DNA of 64,000 bases from Streptomyces marispadix (GTDB lineage: Bacteria > Actinomycetota > Actinomycetes > Streptomycetales > Streptomycetaceae): NCBI RefSeq assembly GCF_022524345.1, contig NZ_JAKWJU010000002.1, positions 1,488,001 through 1,552,000 on the forward strand, given 5' to 3'. The notes under the pieces are model-generated. The model worked only from the letters and a program-made list of their open reading frames with translations. It was not told the origin of the DNA and did not search any database. A program made the translations under genes and the position numbers. Numbering within the stretch: the stretch's first letter is position 1; each line of letters begins with the position of its first letter. Positions 33,954 through 41,349 of the stretch are shown here, piece by piece.

Positions 33954-34201
33954 GCCGATGCCGCGACGGAACGGAGGCGGGACGCCCGCTTCTCTTCCCG
34001 CGGCGGTCTGCGCTGCGCCCGAGGGGACCGCGCGTACCTGTCGCGCGTCGTTCGACCTCGGCAGAGTGCGCGCCTTCGACGGCCGATCGCTGCGGGGACG
34101 GGGCCACCGACGGGGCGAACACGCAAGACCGCGACGGCAGTCGGCGTAGCCCCGGGCTCACCCGGGCCCCTCCGCACGGGGCACACGCAGCCGGTCGGCC
34201 G

Positions 34202-34251
34202 GCACAGGCCGGGCCCCCTTCGTGATCATTTGAAGGGGGCCCGGCCTGTGC
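34202..34251. terminator. 20-bp perfect hairpin downstream of tRNA-Val
   Basis: The left arm 34202-34221 (starting GCACAGGCC) and right arm 34232-34251 (ending GGCCTGTGC) are complementary over 20 bp with a 10-base loop. It begins 9 bases after the tRNA 3' end on the minus strand and is the strongest stem in this part. No T-run follows. The rest of the gap from 33954 shows no gene. Confidence 0.75.
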
Positions 34252-34259
34252 TTACGGAG

Positions 34260-34331
34260 TGGGCACAACTGGGATCGAACCAGTGACATCTTGCTTGTAA
34301 GGCAAGCGCTCTACCGCTGAGCTATGCGCCC
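34260..34331 (-). tRNA. tRNA-Val (anticodon TAC)
   Basis: The minus strand from 34331 folds as a standard cloverleaf. The acceptor GGGCGCA pairs with TGTGCCC with one G-U, the D arm is AGCTCAGCGGTAGAGCG, the anticodon stem is CTTGC/GCAAG with loop CTTACAA giving anticodon TAC (codon GTA), and the T arm is CTGGTTCGATCCCAG. The discriminator is A and no CCA is encoded. GTA is a rare valine codon in GC-rich actinomycetes. Confidence 0.96.
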
Positions 34332-34495
34332 CGAACGAGCCCACAGACTACCTTGTTCCGCCACCGTGGGCGCAAACCGTGCGCCGCCGCTCACGGGGGC
34401 GACGGCTGGCGGGGCCGCCGGCCGCGGGCAGACGGTCGTCGTCAGCCGTGATCGGGCGTGACCGGCCGTGATCTCCTCGGTGCCGTTTGCACGTA

Positions 34496-34506
34496 TCGTT
34501 GAACGA
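34496..34506. promoter_or_regulatory. Third FadR-like site, upstream of the coiled-coil gene
   Basis: TCGTTGAACGA is identical to the core of the palindrome at 10645-10655 and fits TnGTnnnACnA. It lies 85 bp upstream of the start at 34591 and may be bound by the GntR regulator encoded at 9847-10857. Confidence 0.35.
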
Positions 34507-34590
34507 ACTGGCTCGTGTGTTCGTTGGCACAGGGTGGGACAATGACCGGCGATCGCTGATGCGGGACGTGGGGACGCGGGGAGAGGTTCG

Positions 34591-35853
34591 GTGGCGGCTA
34601 TGAACGGCGGCACCCGCCGCTGGGGCTGGGGCGGCGCCCGTGCGGAACATCAGCGTGCGGACGCGCAGGCGGCCAAGGACGCCGCCGCTGCCGCCTTCTA
34701 CGAACTGGACACCGCCCAGCGCGATCTGCGTATCTCCATCGAGACGCTGAACGCCGTCGACGACTCCCCCGCCGCACGCAAGGCGGTCTCCGACTTCGCC
34801 GACTTCGGCACCCGCATCGACCAGGTCAGCCAGGAGTACATCTCCGTCGTGGACGCCCACGACCTGGACCGGGACGATCTCGACCCGGGTGCTGCCGCCC
34901 GCGCACGGGCCGAGCTGGACCGCGCGCGCCAGGAGCTGGAGCGGGTCCGGGGAGAGCTGACGAGGTTCGGGGAGAGCCTCGGGCCGCTGCTGTCGCAGGC
35001 CGAGACTCAGCTCGCCCGGCTCGCGCCCTCCGTCGAGCGGGCCAAGCAGGGGCTGCTCGCCGCGTCGAACGCGCTCGACGCCGCCCGCGACTCCGGCCTC
35101 AAGGCCGACGACCTCGCCGGCCGCCTCGCCGCGCTGTCCCCCGAGCTGACCAAGCTCAACGAGGGCGCCGGGCGCCATGGCGTGCAGGACACGCTGCGCC
35201 GCGCGGAACGCGTCGTGCGGGAGGCGGAGACCGTACGCGACGAGGCCCGGCGTCTGCCCGAGCGGGTCAAGGAGATCGACAAGCGGCTCGCGTCGCTGCG
35301 TACGCGTGCGCAGGCGCTGCACACCAGGGCGGCTCAGGTGGAGCCGGTGCTCAGCGAGCTGCGCCGCCGGTTCAGCGCGGCGTGCTGGCAGGACCTCCAG
35401 CACGTGCCGGAGCAGGCGGCACGTTCCGTGAGGCAGGCGGAGGAGAAGCTGGCGGAGGGCCGCAAGGCGCGTGACGAGCAGCGCTGGGCGGACGCCACGT
35501 CGCAGCTCTCGACGGTGAGGGCGCTGCTGAACTCCGCCGACGAGTCGGTGAAGTCGGCGAACGACCGTCTTCAGCGGCTCAACGAGGTCTCCTTCGATCA
35601 CACGAAGGAAGTCGAGCAGACGCGCTTCGCGATCCGTGACGCACAGCGGCTGGCGATGGCGGGCCGCAGCACTCCCGACCCGAGGCACGCGGGGCCGCTC
35701 GACGACGCCGTCGCGCGGGTCGACCGGGCGGTGGCGGGGCTGACCGGCCGTCATCCGGACTACTGGCGTCTGCTGACGGAGCTGGACGCGGTGAAGGAGA
35801 CGGTCCAGCGGGTGGTCGAGCAGATCCGGGAGCAGCGGGCCGCGGGACATTGA
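34591..35853 (+). CDS. Coiled-coil protein of unknown function
   Basis: 420-residue, highly charged, almost wholly helical cytoplasmic protein. Heptad-like runs of Ala/Leu/Arg/Glu extend from about residue 20 to the end: ARAELDRARQELERVRGELTRFGESLGPLLSQAETQLARL, then RRAERVVREAETVRDEARRLPERVKEIDKRLASLRTRAQAL, and AARSVRQAEEKLAEG. It is interrupted only near HPDYWRLLTELD. No membrane segment, nucleotide motif or catalytic pattern is seen. The shape suggests a structural or scaffold role. The GTG at 34591 with GAGAGG upstream was chosen; an in-frame ATG three codons later is an alternative. A FadR-like site lies in its promoter region. Confidence 0.86.
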   Translation: MAAMNGGTRRWGWGGARAEHQRADAQAAKDAAAAAFYELDTAQRDLRISIETLNAVDDSPAARKAVSDFADFGTRIDQVSQEYISVVDAHDLDRDDLDPGAAARARAELDRARQELERVRGELTRFGESLGPLLSQAETQLARLAPSVERAKQGLLAASNALDAARDSGLKADDLAGRLAALSPELTKLNEGAGRHGVQDTLRRAERVVREAETVRDEARRLPERVKEIDKRLASLRTRAQALHTRAAQVEPVLSELRRRFSAACWQDLQHVPEQAARSVRQAEEKLAEGRKARDEQRWADATSQLSTVRALLNSADESVKSANDRLQRLNEVSFDHTKEVEQTRFAIRDAQRLAMAGRSTPDPRHAGPLDDAVARVDRAVAGLTGRHPDYWRLLTELDAVKETVQRVVEQIREQRAAGH

Positions 35854-35958
35854 CCGGGGCGTGCTGCTCCTGCGGCTCGACCGGTACGGCTCTCACGGCT
35901 GTTGTTGCGGCTCGCAGCCGGACCTCGCGCTCGTACCGGTCCCGTACGCGGCCGGTCC

Positions 35959-36002
35959 CGTACTCGTGCCGTACTCGTGCCGTACTCGTGCCGGGCTCGT
36001 GC
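35959..36002. repeat. Tandem 11-bp repeat before the FmdB gene
   Basis: CGTACTCGTGC occurs three times head to tail (35959-35991), followed by the variant CGGGCTCGTGC. It lies about 60 bp upstream of the zinc-ribbon gene. Confidence 0.7.
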
Positions 36003-36061
36003 CGGTCCGCGGTGCCACCTGCCCGTCGCTGCCGCGGACTTGCGCCGGATAGCATCGGGGC

Positions 36062-36289
36062 ATGCCGCGATACGAGTACCGCTGCCGTGAGTGCGACACG
36101 CAGTTCGAACTGTCCCGCCCCATGGGGGAGTCCGGGGCGCCTGCCGACTGCCCGCGCGGACACGCGGACACCGTGAAGCTGCTGTCGACGGTGGCCGTCG
36201 GCGGTTCCTCCGCCGCGACCTCGCCTGCGGCGGGCGCCGCGCCCGCGGGCGGTGGAGGCGGCTGCTGCGGTGGCGGCTGCTGCGGCTGA
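36062..36289 (+). CDS. FmdB-family zinc-ribbon protein
   Basis: 75-residue small protein. The N terminus MPRYEYRCRECDTQFELSRPM is the FmdB (CxxC_CxxC_SSSS) zinc ribbon, with first pair CRxC and a partner Cys/His in DCPRGH where the second CxxC is partly replaced by His. The C-terminal half is Ser/Ala/Gly-rich and ends in GGGGGCCGGGCCG, a Gly/Cys tail with two CC pairs that may also bind metal. Small regulators of this type are widespread, with unclear roles. Only 29 bp separate its end from the convergent large fusion gene. Confidence 0.88.
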   Translation: MPRYEYRCRECDTQFELSRPMGESGAPADCPRGHADTVKLLSTVAVGGSSAATSPAAGAAPAGGGGGCCGGGCCG

Positions 36290-36318
36290 CCACCGCCCCG
36301 CCCGGTCCGTGAGTGCTG

Positions 36319-39147
36319 CTATCGGACGCGGGCGACCGCCCCGTAGGACCCCACCCGCGCGTCCTCCTCGGCCAGATCGCCCTCGGCGCGGCCCGAGCGC
36401 CAGCGGTGCACGGCAACGATCCCGGGTTCGACGACGTCGAGTCCGTTGAGCAGCGCCGCAACCCGCGTACGGCTTCGGGGTTCGAGACGTACGCCGGTGA
36501 GTGACTCGTACTGGTCGCACACCTCATCCGCCGCCTCGGGGCCGAAGTCGCCGGTGAGGTGGGAGATCGTGAGGAAGCTGCCCGGGGCCAGCGCGGCGAC
36601 GAAGCCGCGGATCATCTCCTGCGCCTCGCGGTCGTCGGCGACGAACGGCAGCAGCCCGACGAGTGAGAGCGCCACCGGCTGGTCGAGGTCCAGCCCGTCG
36701 CGGACCTCGGAGGAGGCCAGCACGCGGGCGGGATCGGCGGCGTCGGCCCTGAGGAACGCCGTACGGCCCAGGGGGCTGCCGGGCAGCAGGGCCTGTGCGT
36801 GGGCGTGTACGACGGGGTCGTCGTCGACGTAGACCACACGGGACGCGGGGGCCTCGGCCTGCGCGACCTGATGGAGATTGGGCTCGGTGGGGATGCCGGA
36901 GCCGAGGTCGAGGAACTGCCGTACCCCGGCCTTCCCGGCGAGATGACGTACCGCGCGGAGCATGAAGGCCCGGTTCTCCCGGGCCATGACGGCGACGGAC
37001 GGTGCCGCCTCGACGGTGTGCTGGGCGGCGATCCGGTCGGCGGCGAAGTTCGTACGGCCGCCGAGGAAGTAGTCGTAGAGGCGCGCGGGGTGGGGCTCGT
37101 CGGTGCGGGGCTGACCATGGACGGTCGTGGTGGGGAACCTGTCCTCCCCGGAGGGGGGCCGTCCGGTGCGCTCGACCTCGTCCTCGCTGCCCGTGACGGC
37201 GGAGGGGCGGACCCGGCCGGTGGTGTAGAGCGCCCACAGCAGTTCGTGTACGGCGCCGGGTCTGTCCTTGCGGAGCGGCAGATGCGTGAGAGTTCCCGCC
37301 TCGCGCAGCCAGCCGGCGAGCGTGGTGTCGGAGATGCCCAGCTCCTCGGCGGTCTCCTCCATGTCCAGTTCGTGGTGCACCCAGGTCGTCAGGGCGGACA
37401 GCAGCCTCGGTGAGAGCCCGGACAGCACGCCGTTTCCCCACATCGAGGCGGCCTCCCGGTCGAGCACCTGACGTACGCCGCCCACGGGCGCGGTGCCCGG
37501 CACCGGCGGGGGAAGGTCCGCCAGCCGCATCGCCAGGTCCAGTTTCGCCCGGTCGCCCAGGAGCGCGCGGTCAAGGCCGACGCGTGCGGTCAGTTCGTCG
37601 AGCCGCGAGGTGACGGTGTCGCGGTGCAGGCCCAGAAGCTGGCCGGCGCCCTGGGCGCCCATGGCGATGCCCGCGCTGCACACCTCCAGCAGGCGCCGAC
37701 GCTCGACGGCGGCGAGGTTGCGTTCCAGAGGGGACAGCAGGGCGCGGGCCCACGCTCGGGCCGAGGCGTCCAGCAGTTCCGCGAGGGGCGGGCGCCCGTC
37801 GTGGACGGCGACGCCGCCGGGTGTGCGGCGGGCCGCCTCCACGCTGTCGGCCGCCGCACCGTACAGGCGCGCTGCGTGTTCGAGGGGGCCGCGTCCGCTG
37901 ACTCCCACGGCGCGGTCCGGGTCGGCTTCGGCGACGGGCTCCAGCACGGTCTGCACCGGTGCCTGCGCACCGTCCCAGATGACGATGATCTGGCTGTCGT
38001 CCACGGGGCAGAGCACCATCAGCGCCCGCGCCCACTGCAACGTCTCCTCGACCTCAGCCGCCACCTCCTCGCGGTCCTCGCCGGGCGCCTGCTCCACCAC
38101 GGCGACCTGTACGACGCCCGCGGCCATCAGGCCGGGTGCCAGCGGTTCCACTGCGCGGCCCGCGGACGTCACATCGCCCACCATCAGGTACTGGAACGCC
38201 GAGGTCCGCGCCGCCTGCACGGCCGCGTGCAGCCTGCGCTCTCGCTCGGTGACCTCCTCCTCCCTCAGCAGCCCCGCCACCATCACGGCGACCTGCTCCA
38301 GGCCGAACCGGCCGCGCCCGCCCCAGGGTTCGTCGCGGGAGGCGATCAGCAGCCGGTGCGGGGGTCCGACGCCCACCGGCCACACCTCCACGTAGCGGCC
38401 GTGAGCGCTGGCCCTGACCGGACCGTGCTCGCGGCCCCGCACCAGCTCACGCAGCAGCGGTGTCTGTCTGGCGACCTCCGGGGGCCAGTCCTGCTCGCGG
38501 TGGCCCTCGACGACCTCCACCCGTGCACCGGCCTCCCGGGAGACCCACTCCAGTACGCCCTGGGGGCCGCCGCCCTCGGCCATCGCGTGTGCGGCGACGT
38601 TGGCGTACGTCTCGACCTGGCGCACCTCGGACTTGAGTTCCGCGATCTGGGCGCCCATGAGGGCCTCCGCGACTCTTACGGGGCCGCCGGGGATCAAGGG
38701 CGTGAGGACGGGGACGAGGCCGCAGTCGGGGATCTCGCCGGTCTCGCCGAGAACGAGGGGGCCGCTGGGGGCGGCTCCCGTGGGGGCCGCCCCGGTTCCT
38801 CCGGGGGGCGGGGCGCCGCCGGTGCCGCCTGCGCCGGTGGCTGGTCCGCTGCCGGATCGCGGAGTACCGCCCGGTGGGGGCGACGAGTCCGCTGCGCCCG
38901 GTGCCCCGGGCACGCCGCAGAGGACCACGCCCGCCGCGTCCTCCGCACGTAGCCGTACCCACTCCAGGTCGCCGTCGGCGGACGTGACGATCAGCACCCG
39001 TTCCGTACGTTCGCCCACGGGCGGGCCGTCCGGGCCGCAGTGCGTGATCCTCTCCACCACCCTGCCCGGGTCGTCGGGGGCGTCGCCCAGGCTGGCCCAC
39101 CGCAGCAGCGGCGGCGCACCCTCGGTCAGGTGGCCCAGCGTCAACAT
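36319..39147 (-). CDS. PucR-like transcriptional regulator fused to a DUF574 SAM methyltransferase
   Basis: 942-residue two-part protein. Residues 1 to about 640 form a PucR-like regulator. They contain a GAF-like sensor section and a central section near 300-400, then HTH_30 near 490-530 (GQLLGLHRDTVTSRLDELTARVGLD), and a second helix-turn-helix near 590-620 (ETAEELGISDTTLAGWLREAG). Residues from about 680 to 930 are a complete DUF574/methyltransferase-19 domain, beginning EPHPARLYDYFLGGRTNF. It carries SAM motif FLDLGSGIPTEPNLH and VVYVDDDPVVHAHAQALL. The join has no stop or frameshift. DUF574 enzymes are normally separate proteins of about 270 residues, so this is an unusual fusion. The ATG at 39147 begins MLTLGHLTEG. 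Confidence 0.85.
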   Translation of the reverse strand: MLTLGHLTEGAPPLLRWASLGDAPDDPGRVVERITHCGPDGPPVGERTERVLIVTSADGDLEWVRLRAEDAAGVVLCGVPGAPGAADSSPPPGGTPRSGSGPATGAGGTGGAPPPGGTGAAPTGAAPSGPLVLGETGEIPDCGLVPVLTPLIPGGPVRVAEALMGAQIAELKSEVRQVETYANVAAHAMAEGGGPQGVLEWVSREAGARVEVVEGHREQDWPPEVARQTPLLRELVRGREHGPVRASAHGRYVEVWPVGVGPPHRLLIASRDEPWGGRGRFGLEQVAVMVAGLLREEEVTERERRLHAAVQAARTSAFQYLMVGDVTSAGRAVEPLAPGLMAAGVVQVAVVEQAPGEDREEVAAEVEETLQWARALMVLCPVDDSQIIVIWDGAQAPVQTVLEPVAEADPDRAVGVSGRGPLEHAARLYGAAADSVEAARRTPGGVAVHDGRPPLAELLDASARAWARALLSPLERNLAAVERRRLLEVCSAGIAMGAQGAGQLLGLHRDTVTSRLDELTARVGLDRALLGDRAKLDLAMRLADLPPPVPGTAPVGGVRQVLDREAASMWGNGVLSGLSPRLLSALTTWVHHELDMEETAEELGISDTTLAGWLREAGTLTHLPLRKDRPGAVHELLWALYTTGRVRPSAVTGSEDEVERTGRPPSGEDRFPTTTVHGQPRTDEPHPARLYDYFLGGRTNFAADRIAAQHTVEAAPSVAVMARENRAFMLRAVRHLAGKAGVRQFLDLGSGIPTEPNLHQVAQAEAPASRVVYVDDDPVVHAHAQALLPGSPLGRTAFLRADAADPARVLASSEVRDGLDLDQPVALSLVGLLPFVADDREAQEMIRGFVAALAPGSFLTISHLTGDFGPEAADEVCDQYESLTGVRLEPRSRTRVAALLNGLDVVEPGIVAVHRWRSGRAEGDLAEEDARVGSYGAVARVR

Positions 39148-39503
39148 GGCTCCAGAGTCGTCCCGGGCAACGCGCCGCGCACCTCGGGAGGGCGCCGCGG
39201 CGGGCGCCGCAGGGGCCTCGCCGCCGGGAAACAGGGTCGCTGCCGGGGAACGCTCGCGGCGGGGGCGGCTGGCACGAACGGGCGAATTGCCGGGCGGCGG
39301 ACCGGCAGTGGACCGGCAGTGGACCGGCAACTGATCCGCGATGCCCAGCGATGCCCGGTTGTTGCGGCGCGACGACAGGCCGGTTACGGCGGCCCGGGAC
39401 GGGCCCCTTCCGGAATACCTCCGTCCGGCACGCTGTTCAGCCGGTCAGTTTCGAAGGGTCACGATCAGAACCGAACCGCAGAGACCGACCGTAAGGACTC
39501 GCT
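39148..39503. other. 356-bp divergent intergenic region with an 11-bp tandem repeat
   Basis: Between the regulator-methyltransferase fusion (-) and the rhodanese gene (+). GACCGGCAGTG is repeated at 39300-39310 and 39311-39321 with a partial third copy to 39330, a possible operator for autoregulation. No gene is supported. Confidence 0.45.
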
Positions 39504-40274
39504 GTGCCCTCTCACTCCGCTCCCGCCTCGCCCTCCGCTCCCGCCTCCCCCTCCGTGCCCTCCGTGCCTGGCGTGCCCTCCGCTCCGTTCACCGTCGGCA
39601 CGCTCTCGCGCCGGTTGGAGAGCAGCACCGTCATCGACGTACGTACGCCCGGCGAGTACGGAGCGGGGCACATCCCCGGAGCGTTCAACATCCCCCTGGA
39701 CCGCCTCGACGAGGCCCTGCCCGCGCTGCGTACGGCCGCCGCGAGGAAGAGCCCCGAAGCGGAAGGGACGGACGTGCCGGACGGACGCGATGGGCCGGTT
39801 GGACCGGACGGACCGGAAGGGGCAGAGGGGCCGGAAGCAGCAGCACAGGCGGAGGGGCTGGTCGTGGTCTGCGGCTCCGGAGCGCGTTCCGCCACCGCCC
39901 GCGACCGGCTCATGAGCCAGGGGATCGCCGCGGTCTCCCTCGACGGCGGCACCGACGCCTGGGCCGCCGCCGGCCACCGGCTCGCACGCACCCCGGGCGC
40001 ACGCGCCGTATGGCCGATGGAGCGCCAAGTCAGGCTCGCGGCAGGCTCGTTGGTACTGCTCGGGCTGCTGGCCGACCTGGCGGTACCGGGGTTCCGTGTC
40101 CTTTCGTTCCTGATCGGCGGCGGGCTGGTCTTCTCCGCGCTCAGCAACACCTGCGGCATGGCAGCGGTGCTCTCGAAGCTTCCGTACAACCGCCGTCAGA
40201 CCGCCGACTCGGGACTGGACGCCACACTCGCCACGTTGACGGAGCGGTCCGGTGCCACGGAACGGAAGGGCTGA
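39504..40274 (+). CDS. Rhodanese-domain protein with C-terminal membrane hairpin
   Basis: 256-residue protein. After a Ser/Ala/Pro-rich head of about 30 residues comes a rhodanese domain (about 33-160) with the signatures STVIDVRTPGEYGAGHIPGAFNIPL and the active-site loop VVCGSGARS, whose Cys carries the persulfide. It is split by a Gly/Glu/Pro-rich insert (about 84-110). Residues about 170-215 form two membrane segments of the DUF2892 type (GSLVLLGLLADLAVPGFRVLSFLIGGGLVFSALSNTCGMAAVL). The protein should transfer sulfane sulfur at the membrane, probably in sulfide or thiosulfate handling. The GTG start follows AAGGA by 7 bases. Monocistronic. Confidence 0.9.
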   Translation: MPSHSAPASPSAPASPSVPSVPGVPSAPFTVGTLSRRLESSTVIDVRTPGEYGAGHIPGAFNIPLDRLDEALPALRTAAARKSPEAEGTDVPDGRDGPVGPDGPEGAEGPEAAAQAEGLVVVCGSGARSATARDRLMSQGIAAVSLDGGTDAWAAAGHRLARTPGARAVWPMERQVRLAAGSLVLLGLLADLAVPGFRVLSFLIGGGLVFSALSNTCGMAAVLSKLPYNRRQTADSGLDATLATLTERSGATERKG

Positions 40275-40364
40275 GCGGACCGTACGGGCTGAGCAGGCAT
40301 CGCCAACCCTCTTGCTTCCAGGGATCGTTGAGCGGGGCGCATGAGCAGGGGCGCTTGAACGCGG

Positions 40365-40392
40365 CGGTGTTGACGGGGCGGTGTTGACGGGG
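40365..40392. repeat. 14-bp tandem duplication
   Basis: CGGTGTTGACGGGG is directly repeated at 40365-40378 and 40379-40392, in the short gap between the rhodanese gene and the convergent HAD gene. Confidence 0.7.
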
Positions 40393-40425
40393 CGATGCCA
40401 ACGGGCGTGCAGCGGTCGGTCTCGG

Positions 40426-41349
40426 TCAGGCCCCGGTCGCCGCCGCCAGCGCGTGCATCTCGCCCACGATCCGCTCCCCCGCCGCCACGCCGCGCTCCGC
40501 GAGCGCGGTGACATGGGCGGCGCGCCAGCCGCTGCCGGCCAGCTCCCCATGGCCGGGAATCCAGCCGCCGTCAGCCGCGAGCAGCATGTCCGCGTCGAGC
40601 AGCGAGTCGCCCGCGGCGTGTATCCGGGTCGCTCCCGTGCGACGGGCGACCTCGGCGACAGCCGCGCTCTTCGTCAGCGACCCCGGCACGGCGTAGAGCT
40701 TCCGGCCCTGGAGCGAGACCGTCCAGCCGCGTGGCGCCGCCCACGCCGCCAGCTCCTTCACCCAGGTCGTCGGCAGCCGTTCCCGGTCGACGACCAGGTA
40801 GGCGAACAGGCCGTCCGCGACGCGTCGTTTGAGCACCCAGTCGCCCTCCGCCGACGACGTACGCAGACGCTCGCTGACCTCGTCCAGCGGGGCACAGGCG
40901 GCCAGTCGACGACGCACGTGTTCGTGCCACTCCGGGTCGGACTCGCCGTCGACCAGCAGATGCCCGCCGTTGGCGCACACCGCGTAGCGCGGCGGGCCAC
41001 CGGGAAGGCGCACTCGCCGGTACTGCTCCGGGGTCCTGGTGGTGGCCGGCACGAAGACACAGCGCTCCTGGCCGGGCGGCGTCCTTGTGGGCTCCCCCGC
41101 CGCTCCGGCCGTCTCCGCCAGCAGCCGGGCGGCCGTCTCCGTCATGAACGACAGCGGCCTGCCCTCGTAGACCTCCACGCAGAGCAGCCGCGGCGCCTCG
41201 CCGTCCGGCATGTCCAGGCCGAGGGCCGCCGCCGAGTAGATCAGCGTGCGGTCGAGGTCGGCGGCGAGAAGCGGAAGGCCGCGAGTGCGCGCGCCGCCGT
41301 TCCCGCTCCCGGTCCTGGCGCTGCTCCCGGTCGTCCCGGTCCCGGTCAT
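40426..41349 (-). CDS. HAD-family hydrolase of the Ter biosynthetic module
   Basis: 307-residue HAD phosphatase with a C2-type cap. Motif I is LLAADLDRTLIYS (near residue 28) and motif IV is AAGDSLLDADML near the C terminus; the motif III Lys is in SLTKSAAV. The family is a regular component of the TerD-linked operons proposed to make a nucleoside-like stress metabolite, where it would dephosphorylate the product of the phosphoribosyltransferase. Its start overlaps the stop of the PRTase-StiP gene (ATGA). It is the last gene of the three-gene minus-strand set lyase, PRTase-StiP, HAD. Confidence 0.88.
   Translation of the reverse strand: MTGTGTTGSSARTGSGNGGARTRGLPLLAADLDRTLIYSAAALGLDMPDGEAPRLLCVEVYEGRPLSFMTETAARLLAETAGAAGEPTRTPPGQERCVFVPATTRTPEQYRRVRLPGGPPRYAVCANGGHLLVDGESDPEWHEHVRRRLAACAPLDEVSERLRTSSAEGDWVLKRRVADGLFAYLVVDRERLPTTWVKELAAWAAPRGWTVSLQGRKLYAVPGSLTKSAAVAEVARRTGATRIHAAGDSLLDADMLLAADGGWIPGHGELAGSGWRAAHVTALAERGVAAGERIVGEMHALAAATGA

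Noticed and set aside
33958-34149. A 63-codon plus-strand frame between the ArsR-like gene and the tRNA
   Set aside because: Arg/Gly-rich composition, no ribosome site and no recognisable feature; likely random.
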